From: Tipula vernalis | Taxonomy: Eukaryota > Arthropoda > Insecta > Diptera > Tipulidae | Assembly: GCA_958295665.1 (NCBI GenBank) | Contig: OY282558.1 | Coordinates: 328,511,106 to 328,575,105 of the forward strand | DNA: 64,000 bases | Reading direction: 5' to 3' | Shown: in pieces, positions 28,999 through 37,800 of the stretch | How positions within the stretch are numbered: position 1 is the stretch's first letter | How the letters are laid out: every line of letters begins with the position of its first letter | Made by a program: the position numbers and the translations under genes | Notes under the pieces: model-generated | Seen by the model: only the letters and a program-made list of their open reading frames with translations | What the model was told of the DNA's origin: nothing | The model's database searches: none

Positions 28999-29460
28999 AT
29001 GGATAACTATTACGCAAAGTACTATGCTAACCAATCAGGTGGTGGTGGGTATAACAATGAAGATTTTGGTCCATTATTACGATCTCAAAGAGTATATCAA
29101 AAGGGAAGAGGATTAGGAGGATTTTTCGCAGGAATATTTCGATACTTGAAACCAATATTAACATCAGCCCTTCAGGGCTTAAAAAGTGAAGCGCTTCAGG
29201 TTGGTTCAGACATTCTTCAAACGCAAAAGCCGATTAATGAAATACTTCGTGATAGATCAATACAAGTGGTTGATAAACTACGAGATAAAGCAGCAGAAAA
29301 AATTAAACAAATGTCTGGTACAGGAGCTAAAAATTCAATAAAAGGCTGTTTGAGAAGCCGTTGTAAACAGTTGAAAGTTGCTCGTGATAGAGTGAAAAAG
29401 AGGAAAAATATATTAAAAAATAAATCAAACAAGAAACGGATTATTGATATTTTTACATAA
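28999..29460 (+). CDS. pVI-like basic virion protein with adenain-type cleavage motif
   Basis: The 153-aa protein is Gly-rich at the N terminus, then has GRGLGGFFAGIFR and a possible amphipathic segment (residues 37-60). An MSGTG motif (105-109) fits the adenovirus protease consensus (M/I/L)xGx-G, and the last 45 residues are strongly basic with two cysteines (C117, C122). In adenoviruses pVI is cut by the protease and its basic C-terminal peptide activates the enzyme. Here the cut would release a longer peptide. The stop overlaps the major capsid start as TAATG. TATATAAAG at 28961 is 30 nt upstream. Confidence 0.7.
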   Translation: MDNYYAKYYANQSGGGGYNNEDFGPLLRSQRVYQKGRGLGGFFAGIFRYLKPILTSALQGLKSEALQVGSDILQTQKPINEILRDRSIQVVDKLRDKAAEKIKQMSGTGAKNSIKGCLRSRCKQLKVARDRVKKRKNILKNKSNKKRIIDIFT

Positions 29461-30749
29461 TGACGTTTACAGAATGTATGAAATCAGAACTAGATTTATT
29501 TCAACCGCCTTCAATTCAGACAAGTATTTTAAAAAATGAAGAAGTAGCATACAAGCCTATAACCAGTTTAGAAAATCAGTCGGTTATTGAATTTGCTTGT
29601 TACAGTCATGGTGATTCGTATTTAGATTTATCATCCATAAATTTGTGCCTGAAATTTCAAGTAACTAAAAATGATGGCAAGGTATATATAGACACAGATA
29701 AAGATCAGCCTAGTTTGGTAAACAATATGCTGCATTCTCTGTTTCATCAAGTCAATATTTCTTTAAATGGGAAGAATATAAATTCAACAGATGGGAATTA
29801 CAGTTATCGAGCATATTTGGAACAACTATTAAATTATGGTGATGATGCATACAAAACACATTTGCAATTGTCAGGATGGAGTTTGGAGACGAAAAATCTC
29901 GATAATCTTAATGAAAACGATGGGTTAAAATTAAGAGCAGCGTTAACTAAAAACAGTAGAATTGTAGAAGTATATGGAAAATTGCATGCTGACATGCTCA
30001 ATCAACCTTTGTTATTATTAAACAATGTAGATTTACGAATTTCGTTAACATTGAACAAACCGGAGTTTTATTTACTCGGTGTTGATACAGATACTTCGAT
30101 TGTTAAAATAACAGAAGCTACACTTTACTTGAGACATGCTCATATAAATCCAAATATTTTAATTGCTCATCACAAAATGCTTGAAAATACAACAGCAAAA
30201 TACCACTACAAGCGTAATGAAATTAAATCATTTACAATTCCTACCGGAGGAAACTCAATTTCACTGGATAATATTGTGTTAGGACAGCTCCCAACAAATC
30301 TAATATTTACAATGATAGATAATGATGCGTATTCTGGGAAAAGATCTAAGAACCCATATAATTTTAAAAATAATAAAATAACTTCGTTCTCAATTTATAT
30401 GAATGGGGTTCAAGTTCCTAGTGCACCGATTGAAATGAATTTCGCAGACGGGGTCAGTTACGCTAGAGCGTATTCAACAATATTTACATCAAGTGGAATT
30501 TTACACACACCTCAGGGAAATTTGATTACCAAAGAAATGTTTAAGAATGGTTATTTCCTATTAGCTTTTGATTTAACTTCAGACATGTCAAGTACTTTAT
30601 CATGTAACTGTCTAATGAATCAAGGAAGTTTAAGATTAGAGGCAAGATTTGCAGAAGCTCTTAACTCAACTAAAACATGTCTAGTGTACTTGGAATATGA
30701 TACTACTCTAGAAATCGATAAAAATCGTAATATTATAACGAACTATTAA
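29460..30749 (+). CDS. Major capsid protein (double jelly roll, hexon-like)
   Basis: This 429-aa gene starts in a TAATG overlap with the preceding stop. The N terminus (ELDLFQPPSIQTSI, then a PITSLE..SVIEF block) and the stretch SLVNNMLHSLFHQVNISLNG followed by YSYRAYLEQLLNYG are characteristic of Polinton major capsid proteins, where two jelly rolls form hexon-like trimers. The length is a little short of the large viral forms (450-650 aa) but normal for insect elements. The frame is intact, which supports virion-forming capacity. Confidence 0.85.
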   Translation: MTFTECMKSELDLFQPPSIQTSILKNEEVAYKPITSLENQSVIEFACYSHGDSYLDLSSINLCLKFQVTKNDGKVYIDTDKDQPSLVNNMLHSLFHQVNISLNGKNINSTDGNYSYRAYLEQLLNYGDDAYKTHLQLSGWSLETKNLDNLNENDGLKLRAALTKNSRIVEVYGKLHADMLNQPLLLLNNVDLRISLTLNKPEFYLLGVDTDTSIVKITEATLYLRHAHINPNILIAHHKMLENTTAKYHYKRNEIKSFTIPTGGNSISLDNIVLGQLPTNLIFTMIDNDAYSGKRSKNPYNFKNNKITSFSIYMNGVQVPSAPIEMNFADGVSYARAYSTIFTSSGILHTPQGNLITKEMFKNGYFLLAFDLTSDMSSTLSCNCLMNQGSLRLEARFAEALNSTKTCLVYLEYDTTLEIDKNRNIITNY

Positions 30750-30808
30750 TAATATAAATAGCTCACAATTCTAAAATAAAGAGTTAGTTTGTAACAATAC
30801 TGTACAAA

Positions 30809-31339
30809 ATGATTGTCAATACAATGACTACTTTAGACATTCAAAAAGCATTGAAATCACATAAATTTACTAAGAAGTATTTTCAAGGTGTTTTTGCAAT
30901 CAACACAATCCCAAAGAGGGTTAAATCAAAACCTGCTTTATATGTTATTAATACGGATAAATCAAATCAACCAGGGCAACATTGGTTAGCTGTTTATTTT
31001 CCATCAAATGGATGTGGAGAATTTTTTGATTCTTATGGAAGATCAGCAACGAAATATCCTGAGATTAAGAGGTTTCTAAAATGTAACAGTAAATGTATTA
31101 TATACAATAATAAACAATTACAAAGTTTATTCACTGGAGTTTGCGGTCAATATTGTTGTATATTTTTGTTAAATAGATGTAAACGTAATTCAATGGAAAA
31201 ATTTATAAAATTATTTAATATTAAAAACCAGATTGAAAATGATGTAAAAATAAAGAAACTTTTTAAAAAAGAATTCCCTAAGATTTTAACTACAAGAACA
31301 AAAACAAACATGATTCAGCACCTTTCAGAAATTGCTTAG
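30809..31339 (+). CDS. Adenain-like cysteine protease (maturation protease)
   Basis: The 176-aa protein aligns with adenovirus protease at its catalytic residues: H58 (PGQHWLAVYF), D74 (FFDSYG), Q105 and C112 (QSLFTGVCGQYCC). The Gln-Cys spacing of 7 equals that of adenain, and His to acidic spacing is 16 versus 17. It likely processes capsid precursors, with the pVI-like protein of the same element as the obvious substrate. It lies just after the major capsid gene. All key residues are present. Confidence 0.88.
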   Translation: MIVNTMTTLDIQKALKSHKFTKKYFQGVFAINTIPKRVKSKPALYVINTDKSNQPGQHWLAVYFPSNGCGEFFDSYGRSATKYPEIKRFLKCNSKCIIYNNKQLQSLFTGVCGQYCCIFLLNRCKRNSMEKFIKLFNIKNQIENDVKIKKLFKKEFPKILTTRTKTNMIQHLSEIA

Positions 31340-31487
31340 CTGGTTATTTTAGTTCATCGACAAGAAGAACCAAGAGATGAGATGATTTGTATGTGTGAAA
31401 GAGATAGTGCAACTCTTGAAGGGTATAAATAGGAAAGCTGTTTTTTTATCAAAAGCTAGTTTACATTTGCCTTTAAACCCAAATAAT

Positions 31488-32138
31488 ATGTTTAAAGTAA
31501 AAAGCGTTAATAATATAATTAAAAAAAAGATGGTGACCATACCTAATTTATTGTTGTCTCATACATATTTTTTAAATGATCAACATACATGTTATCTCAA
31601 CATTGGTTATGATGTTAACACTTTTAAAACTACTATAATCTTATTCAAAAATACAATGTTTCATACACTAAGTGCTGAAATGTGGACGACTACAATTTTC
31701 AATAATTTACAAACAATAAAAAATCACTTCAGTTGTGTAAATAACATTTCCTTTGCTGAATTACCAAAAACGAATGGAAATTGTGATGTAAAGCTAACCA
31801 GTAGAAATAATGAAAGACGCATTTTGTTTACGAGTGGTGGGAAGAAAATCGTTTTAAATTCCAAAGAATGGGAACGCTGCTCATCTTTATCATCATTTTT
31901 GCAATCAATTATTATCTGGAGCGAGGCAGTATGGACTGATGTCGCTAATTATTACTTTTTATACTTAGCAAAATGTGTCGATCGGAAAACACATTCTCTA
32001 CAAATACAGGATTTTTTTATACCACCAGTAACAGGATATAACTATTTTAATTATTCAAGATTGTTCAATGAAATACCAGTTTTATGTAAGCAAAAAATAA
32101 TAAATGATCTTTGTATTCGTACAAACAAAAATAAATGA
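31488..32138 (+). CDS. Polinton protein of unknown function, weak PC4-like segment
   Basis: The open frame extends upstream to 31395, but the first ATG is at 31488, giving 216 aa. It has a Cys/His-containing N-terminal half. Residues around ERRILFTSGGKKIVLNSKEW, followed by a helix-like SLSSFLQSIIIWSEAVW, resemble the strand-then-helix layout of PC4-type single-stranded-DNA-binding folds. This is a weak visual similarity only. TATAAATA at 31424-31431 may be its promoter. Its end is next to the 3' end of the opposite-strand BIR gene. Confidence 0.6.
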   Translation: MFKVKSVNNIIKKKMVTIPNLLLSHTYFLNDQHTCYLNIGYDVNTFKTTIILFKNTMFHTLSAEMWTTTIFNNLQTIKNHFSCVNNISFAELPKTNGNCDVKLTSRNNERRILFTSGGKKIVLNSKEWERCSSLSSFLQSIIIWSEAVWTDVANYYFLYLAKCVDRKTHSLQIQDFFIPPVTGYNYFNYSRLFNEIPVLCKQKIINDLCIRTNKNK

Positions 32139-32179
32139 ATAAAAACAATTTATACTTTTTGAAATCTATTTTTTATTTC

Positions 32180-32572
32180 TTAAATATTATTTTTACAATG
32201 AATTACACCCTCTTGATTCCATTTGTTTTGGATGTTATCAATAAACACTTCACCCTTGATGTTTCTAACGTGTTGACATGTGGGAAACCAAAATGCATGT
32301 TCTGTCCATATTTCATAGGTGATATTCCAATCTTCGAGAACTCCTTTACAGCTGAAACACTTGATGCAGTCGTCTACACCTGTGTAATAAAATCCAGCTC
32401 GAGATAGTTGTAATGGATCAATGATCCATTTGTTCCACAACTTCTTGAATGATTTTAATCGATTCTGTATCTTGTTCATACCACCGTTTAAGCCATATAA
32501 ACCACATGTATCTCCATTTTCCTCTCGATGTACTGAATCCATTTCGATAAGGTTTTCTCTTTCACATTCCAT
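32180..32572 (-). CDS. BIR-domain protein (inhibitor-of-apoptosis-like)
   Basis: The 130-aa protein contains one BIR domain (about residues 38-105): RLKSF at the start, SRAGFYYTGVDD (57-68), CFSC (zinc ligands C72, C75), EDW, then EHAFWFPTC with ligands H92 and C99 spaced HxxxxxxC. BIR proteins bind and block caspases or IAP antagonists. No RING finger follows. It is transcribed leftward, converging with the upstream block, and has a TATATAGA-type motif about 60 nt before its start (32633-32640). BIR homologs have been reported in some adintoviruses and are typical of baculoviruses. It was probably captured from a host or virus, and an anti-apoptotic role is inferred. Confidence 0.85.
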   Translation of the reverse strand: MECERENLIEMDSVHREENGDTCGLYGLNGGMNKIQNRLKSFKKLWNKWIIDPLQLSRAGFYYTGVDDCIKCFSCKGVLEDWNITYEIWTEHAFWFPTCQHVRNIKGEVFIDNIQNKWNQEGVIHCKNNI

Positions 32573-32579
32573 TTTTTTT

Positions 32580-33000
32580 TTTTTTTTGGACTTTTCACAC
32601 CTGATTCATGTAATGTTCAAGTCTTTACTGAGTCTATATAAACTCTTGAATAGTTTTAAATGAGGCCATCCTAGAGGTCACGTGTTTACTTGTCTTTAAA
32701 TTGTTTTTAAGATAGCAAATTTAATATGTATGATTAAACATGATTAAACATGATTAAACATGTTTCTTTATTGTCTCTTTTTTTTTTTTTTTTTTTTTGC
32801 TGATGTGGTTGTTGAAATCATAGGATGCAACGTGATACGAGGGCAATTGTTTCTAAGAAAGCAAATTTAATCTGTGTGGTTAAACATGATTAAACATGTT
32901 TATGGTCTCTATTTTGCTGATATGGTTGTTGAAATCATTGAATGTTACTTGATACCACGCGCGTGTTTAAAAGTCATATTAAACCATAATTACTAATTAG
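32580..33000. promoter_or_regulatory. Divergent intergenic region with tandem ATTAAACATG repeats
   Basis: The region lies between the leftward BIR gene and rightward genes. TGATTAAACA repeats three times at about 32731-32762 and again near 32880-32900. A larger unit of about 150 bp (AGCAAATTTAAT...GGTTGTTGAAATCAT) occurs twice, near 32709-32823 and 32860-32938. Two poly-T runs are present. It is the likely bidirectional promoter of the accessory genes. Confidence 0.5.
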
Positions 33001-33074
33001 TATAAATTATAGTGAGTTTCTTTGAAAATCATCAGTCTGAGAGTAAGCATAGGATTGTTAACAATCAACCAACC

Positions 33075-33368
33075 ATGGATATTCGAAAACAACTTATAGA
33101 AAAACTCAATAACGTGGAAAGGTTTGCAGAGAAAACAATAATAAAATTTGAAGATCTGGAGGTGGCTAGAAACTATGTGGTGCAAGAAGTAAAATCAGTC
33201 AACACTAGATATGGGGTGAAAATCCTAATAGAGACAGAGGAGAACATTATATTTATGCCGGAGCGATTCAACGTTTTTAATGAAATGGAAGTTCAAAATT
33301 TAAGCAATTTATGTAAAGATCACTTAATTATGGTGAAATTAGATAAATATAATGTGCATTTTGTATAA
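33075..33368 (+). CDS. Small conserved Polinton protein, possibly OB-fold
   Basis: The first ATG of the frame is at 33075 (97 aa: MDIRKQLIEK...). The middle (VVQEVKSVNTRYGVKILIE, then IIFMPERF) has a pattern of alternating strands. Short proteins of this kind recur in insect Polintons just before the integrase, and the pattern would suit an OB-fold that binds single-stranded DNA during replication. That role is inference. TATAAATTA occurs at 33001, 74 nt upstream. Confidence 0.6.
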   Translation: MDIRKQLIEKLNNVERFAEKTIIKFEDLEVARNYVVQEVKSVNTRYGVKILIETEENIIFMPERFNVFNEMEVQNLSNLCKDHLIMVKLDKYNVHFV

Positions 33369-33684
33369 ATAAATAAATAAATAAATAAAACAATATTATA
33401 TAAACTTATTTAGAAAACGTATTTAATTTCATTTCAAAACAATCTTAAAATGGTGTTTCGACTCCGCTTCTTCACTGTTATCAACGCTGTGAACAAACCA
33501 ACTAGCATTTATGATGTTCTAGATTTAAATTATTAACTCATTCATTTTGTTGAATGTTGCAGTGATCATAATCTTAGATATCTTTCGCTTTAAATAAATC
33601 CCAAACATTATATGGAAAAATTATTTTATATATAACAATCCAAAGTTCATAAGCTTTCATTAATACTTCGACCACATATATAAA

Positions 33685-34605
33685 ATGAGTCGCTTTCAAA
33701 TAGTCAATGAATTGCATAAGCCGGCACGTAAAAATTTTATACGCAGACATGTTAAAATTAAGGGTATTGATGACTTATGGCAGGCAGATCTTGTGGAAAT
33801 GATTCCCTATGCAAAAGAAAATGCTGGTTTTAAATATCTTCTAACTGTAATCGATGCTTTTTCTAAATTTGCTTGGGTAGAACCTCTAAAGAACAAAACA
33901 TCACAGGTGATTGTTGATGCTTTAACAAAAATTTTCAATGAGAGTAAAAGAATACCAAGGAATCTACAAACAGATATGAGAACTGAATTCTATAATAAAG
34001 ATTTCAAACAGCTTGTGAAACAGAAAAGTATTAACCATTACTCAACATTTAGCCCAATAAAAGCATGTATAGTAGAAAGATTTAATAGAACTCTGAAGGA
34101 ACATATGTGGAGGAAGTTTAGTCTTCAAGGATCTTACAAGTGGGTAAATATTTTAAAAAACTTAGTGAAAGATTACAACAACAAAAAACATAGGACAATT
34201 AAATTAGCACCTGCAGAGGTTACTGTGGCAAATGAACAACAACTTTTAAAACATGTTTATACATATCCTAAGTTAATGCAGAAAAATAAATTTAAAGTTG
34301 GCGATTTCGTTCGAGTTAGCAAATTTAAAACCGTTTTCGAAAAAGGTTATACACCAAATTGGACTACTGAAATATTTAAAGTTATCAGTATTAACAATAA
34401 GTTTCCTGTGACGTATTTACTTGAGGATTATAAGGGACAGCTAATATCTGGCAGGTTTTATGAAAAAGAGCTCCAAAAGACAAATCATCCTGATACTTAC
34501 CTCGTAGAGAAAATCTTGAAGAAGAAAGGTAGCAAAGTTTATGTTAAATGGCTCGGTTTTGGATCATCTCATAACTCATGGATAAATAAAAACGATATTA
34601 TTTAA
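33685..34605 (+). CDS. Polinton integrase (retroviral-type, with C-terminal chromodomain)
   Basis: The 306-aa protein has the catalytic triad D35 (WQADLVEM), D97 (LQTDMRTEF) and E131 (IVERFNRTLKEH). The 33 residues between the last two fit Polinton integrases. The normally conserved Gly two after D97 is Arg here (DMRTEF instead of DxGTEF), which might affect activity. The N terminus lacks the HHCC zinc finger, as is usual in this group. A chromodomain occupies about residues 265-306 (VEKILKKKG...VKWLGF...SWI) and could guide insertion to modified histones. It would have made the TGTACG duplication. Confidence 0.92.
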   Translation: MSRFQIVNELHKPARKNFIRRHVKIKGIDDLWQADLVEMIPYAKENAGFKYLLTVIDAFSKFAWVEPLKNKTSQVIVDALTKIFNESKRIPRNLQTDMRTEFYNKDFKQLVKQKSINHYSTFSPIKACIVERFNRTLKEHMWRKFSLQGSYKWVNILKNLVKDYNNKKHRTIKLAPAEVTVANEQQLLKHVYTYPKLMQKNKFKVGDFVRVSKFKTVFEKGYTPNWTTEIFKVISINNKFPVTYLLEDYKGQLISGRFYEKELQKTNHPDTYLVEKILKKKGSKVYVKWLGFGSSHNSWINKNDII

Positions 34606-34847
34606 AATATTCTAGTGTTTTTTATTTTAAAATTAATTATTATTATTATTATTATTAATTATTTATTTTAAAGAACTAATATATTGTTTTACATATAAAT
34701 AAACAAATTTTCATATACTATACATACAATTATAATTATTTTAAAATATAAACCTATTAATTATTACTATTCTAAATTTAATTAAAATTGTAAGGCATTA
34801 AATGTATTACATATATATTTAAGAAATATAAAATATGTTATTTATAA
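34606..34847. other. Convergent 3' region between integrase and polymerase
   Basis: Very AT-rich, with an (ATT)n run at about 34640-34666. It probably carries poly(A) signals for both converging transcripts. No frame. Confidence 0.5.
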
Positions 34848-37800
34848 CTAAGTAAAATAGAAATTATCAATTTCATTATTACCCCATGCCAAAGTTTTGT
34901 ATGAATTTGGAATTACAAATCGTTTATCATCGAAATTTGATAGCGCTAATTTGTTTGTCAATTGCGTGTATAGGTTGTGTCTAATACTTCTAAAATTTAT
35001 TTGTGATCTAATTACATTAACATTTTTATTCAAACAATTTTTAAAATCATTTAATGATATAGAATCAGAAACAACATTTTTTTTTATTCCTTTGATTTTC
35101 TTGATAATTTCATTATCATCTTCAAGGTTCAAACTATATGATTTTGCCCTGATTCCAACAAACTCTGTTAAGATTTTTCCACAACATTCATCTTTAAACA
35201 TACCTAAAACCTTTTTATTTACTAATGGGAAATTATATAAGTTGTTAGGAGAATAATCTGAAGTATCAAATTTCTCATTTAAATCAGGTTTTATATCTTT
35301 GTAAAAATCTATAGTTTGAATTTCATAAATTAATGAGTCTGTATCAGTATATAAAAGTGTTGCGTTATCATTGTATTTTGTCTTAATATAATCATAATGA
35401 AAATTATACATTAGAGTTTTAGATAATTCTAAAACACAGAAACCCACATAAATAGGTTTATTGTACGTAATAGATAATCGGCTCATTTGAATAGCAACCA
35501 AATTTTCATCAAATATCGAGGATGAATGAAAATTAGGTTTGCTAATTAAAGTATTAGCACCAAATTTGTTACCTAGATTTTCCCAATGTGTTGATAATCT
35601 TATATCGGTTCTTTTTTCAACATTTTCTATTGTTTTTCCGAAAACACTATTATTCTTTAATTTATACAAATCTTTTTCAAAAGAATTTTGAGCTTTTGTA
35701 CGAAGATCTGTATTTAAATCAATATAAGATTTCAACCATGGTTTTTGGCTAAACTTTAAAACTCTATGTATTTTTTTTAATATTAATCCCTTATTAAGAC
35801 AGTCTTTCAAATTTTTCTGATGAATAACATATTCCTGTTTAGGTTGTAGATTAGCAATTAATTTATTTTCTTTTGAGCTTTGGTATAAGGGTTTTATGTT
35901 TTCCATACAAAATGGTAAATCATTATGTTGTTTATGTAGATGGCTCGGATAATCTAAATCAACTTCAAGAATATAACCTATGTCTGATTCATTATCTGTC
36001 AGAGAATTAATATCAAATTTATCTAATTCCGATGAATCAAGAAATCTGAAATTAGCATACGGTAGTGATTGACTCATGGCCCATCCATATAGATTGTTGG
36101 CATCTAAATAAACAAGAAAATTAGAATCCATTTCCTTATTATAATTTTTCATATATTTGTGATTTGCTCTTGCATATCGTTTTGAACACTGAGCTAAACC
36201 ACCTCGAATACCTTTCCTAATAAAATTTACCATGTCTATATCTTTAAGCAATTCTAATTTGATTTTTGTAAACTTAAGCATTGCATCCCAACTTAAACCA
36301 GGAGATGTAAAATAATGAGCCGGGTCAAGACCGTACGTTTTCATGCAAACATTTCGAAAATTTTCAAATATATCCGCCAAAATAAGAACATCTGATTTTA
36401 AATATAAGTCAGAATATTCACCTAAACTTTTACATTGAAATGTTTCCCAAACATTTAAAGCATGGTTATATTGATCGTCAGAAATATCACAATTTAGTAA
36501 TTTATTATAAAAATTATTTTTAGGTGGTAATTGAGTTTCATCTAACTTTTTGAAACTATCTAGATAATCATAGGGGAAAACTCCTTTTTTCTTTATAAGG
36601 TTAAATTCAGTATGATTAGAAAAACTCTTTCTAACTTCTTTGAATTGAGAGTCATTAAGATTATTAGATAGTTTGTCAATGCTAGCTGCCATAAATTTAA
36701 ATGAATCTACAAACCTTAATTTAATTTTTTTATGCTCACTAATTTTAAAATGTTTTGTGAATGATATATATCGTTCCTTATTCTGAGCGATTAAATCTAT
36801 CTGTTCAGTATCAAACCCTAATTCTTTTATAATAAAATGAGAATCATAGCCACTTAAATTGTGACAAAATATTGGAACGAAATCAGCTATTTTATAATTT
36901 AAATTACATTTAACATGTGCAGCACCTCTAAATTTCCCTGTTAAATGGCAATGATCCCTAACTTTATAGTTTTCATCATCATCAAAATCACCATCACAAA
37001 TATGACATTTATTTGAAAAATTATAATTTAATTGCTCCGTGTAGGAAAGTTTTTTCATTTTTCGATTTACGTGTAGCTCGTTGTATATAATTTCTAAATC
37101 TTGTTTTAATTTATCAATGAAAATTTTCCCACAATCATTACCTCTGTATGTAACAAATTTAGATTTAATGTCATTATATGAACATTTAATGTAATATGCA
37201 AAACTGTAGGGTTCATGTTTTAAAATATTTTCACTAAAAGATATCTCAGGATTTAGAGTACACGAATCAATTGGTTTTAATATTGCTTCAAAATCACAAT
37301 ATATCACATATGGGACTTGTAATTTATGACGATAATTACTAAATTCTAAAAAGTCATTTTCTTCATTAGGAAGAATACATTTAATTCTATTGCAACCATA
37401 TTGCACATGATTATTTAAACCTTCCTCATTTCTAAAAAATATTAAACAACCATCACAAATAAATTTTTTATTAGTTCTTTTTGACAATTGTTTGCCTACT
37501 AAGGTATTTAATTTTTTTATATAGCAATAATGACTATTTCCACTATCTTCTATATACAATAGATTAACATGATGAGATTTTTTTGATTTTGTATAATATA
37601 AAGGTCCCACAATTTGATTACCTTCTAAACTATACACATTTACACTTATATTATTCTGGCTTTCAAATTGTGGGATATCTTTTAAAGGCATGGGGAAACT
37701 AATATTATCTAAATTTAAGATAGAACTATAGTGAGGAAATGAATTACACCGTTGAGGTTTTCTTACATTAGGATATTTGCTAGCCATGATTGACCAGGCG

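Noticed and set aside
31395..31487. Upstream extension of the 216-aa Polinton gene
   Set aside because: The open frame begins with GTG. No ATG occurs in frame before 31488, and a TATA motif lies inside the extension.
32421..32663. Plus-strand frame opposite the BIR gene
   Set aside because: Antisense shadow with Phe/Ser-rich composition. The minus strand has the BIR motifs.
33012..33074. Upstream extension of the small Polinton gene
   Set aside because: It would need a GTG start. The first ATG at 33075 gives the conserved-looking product.
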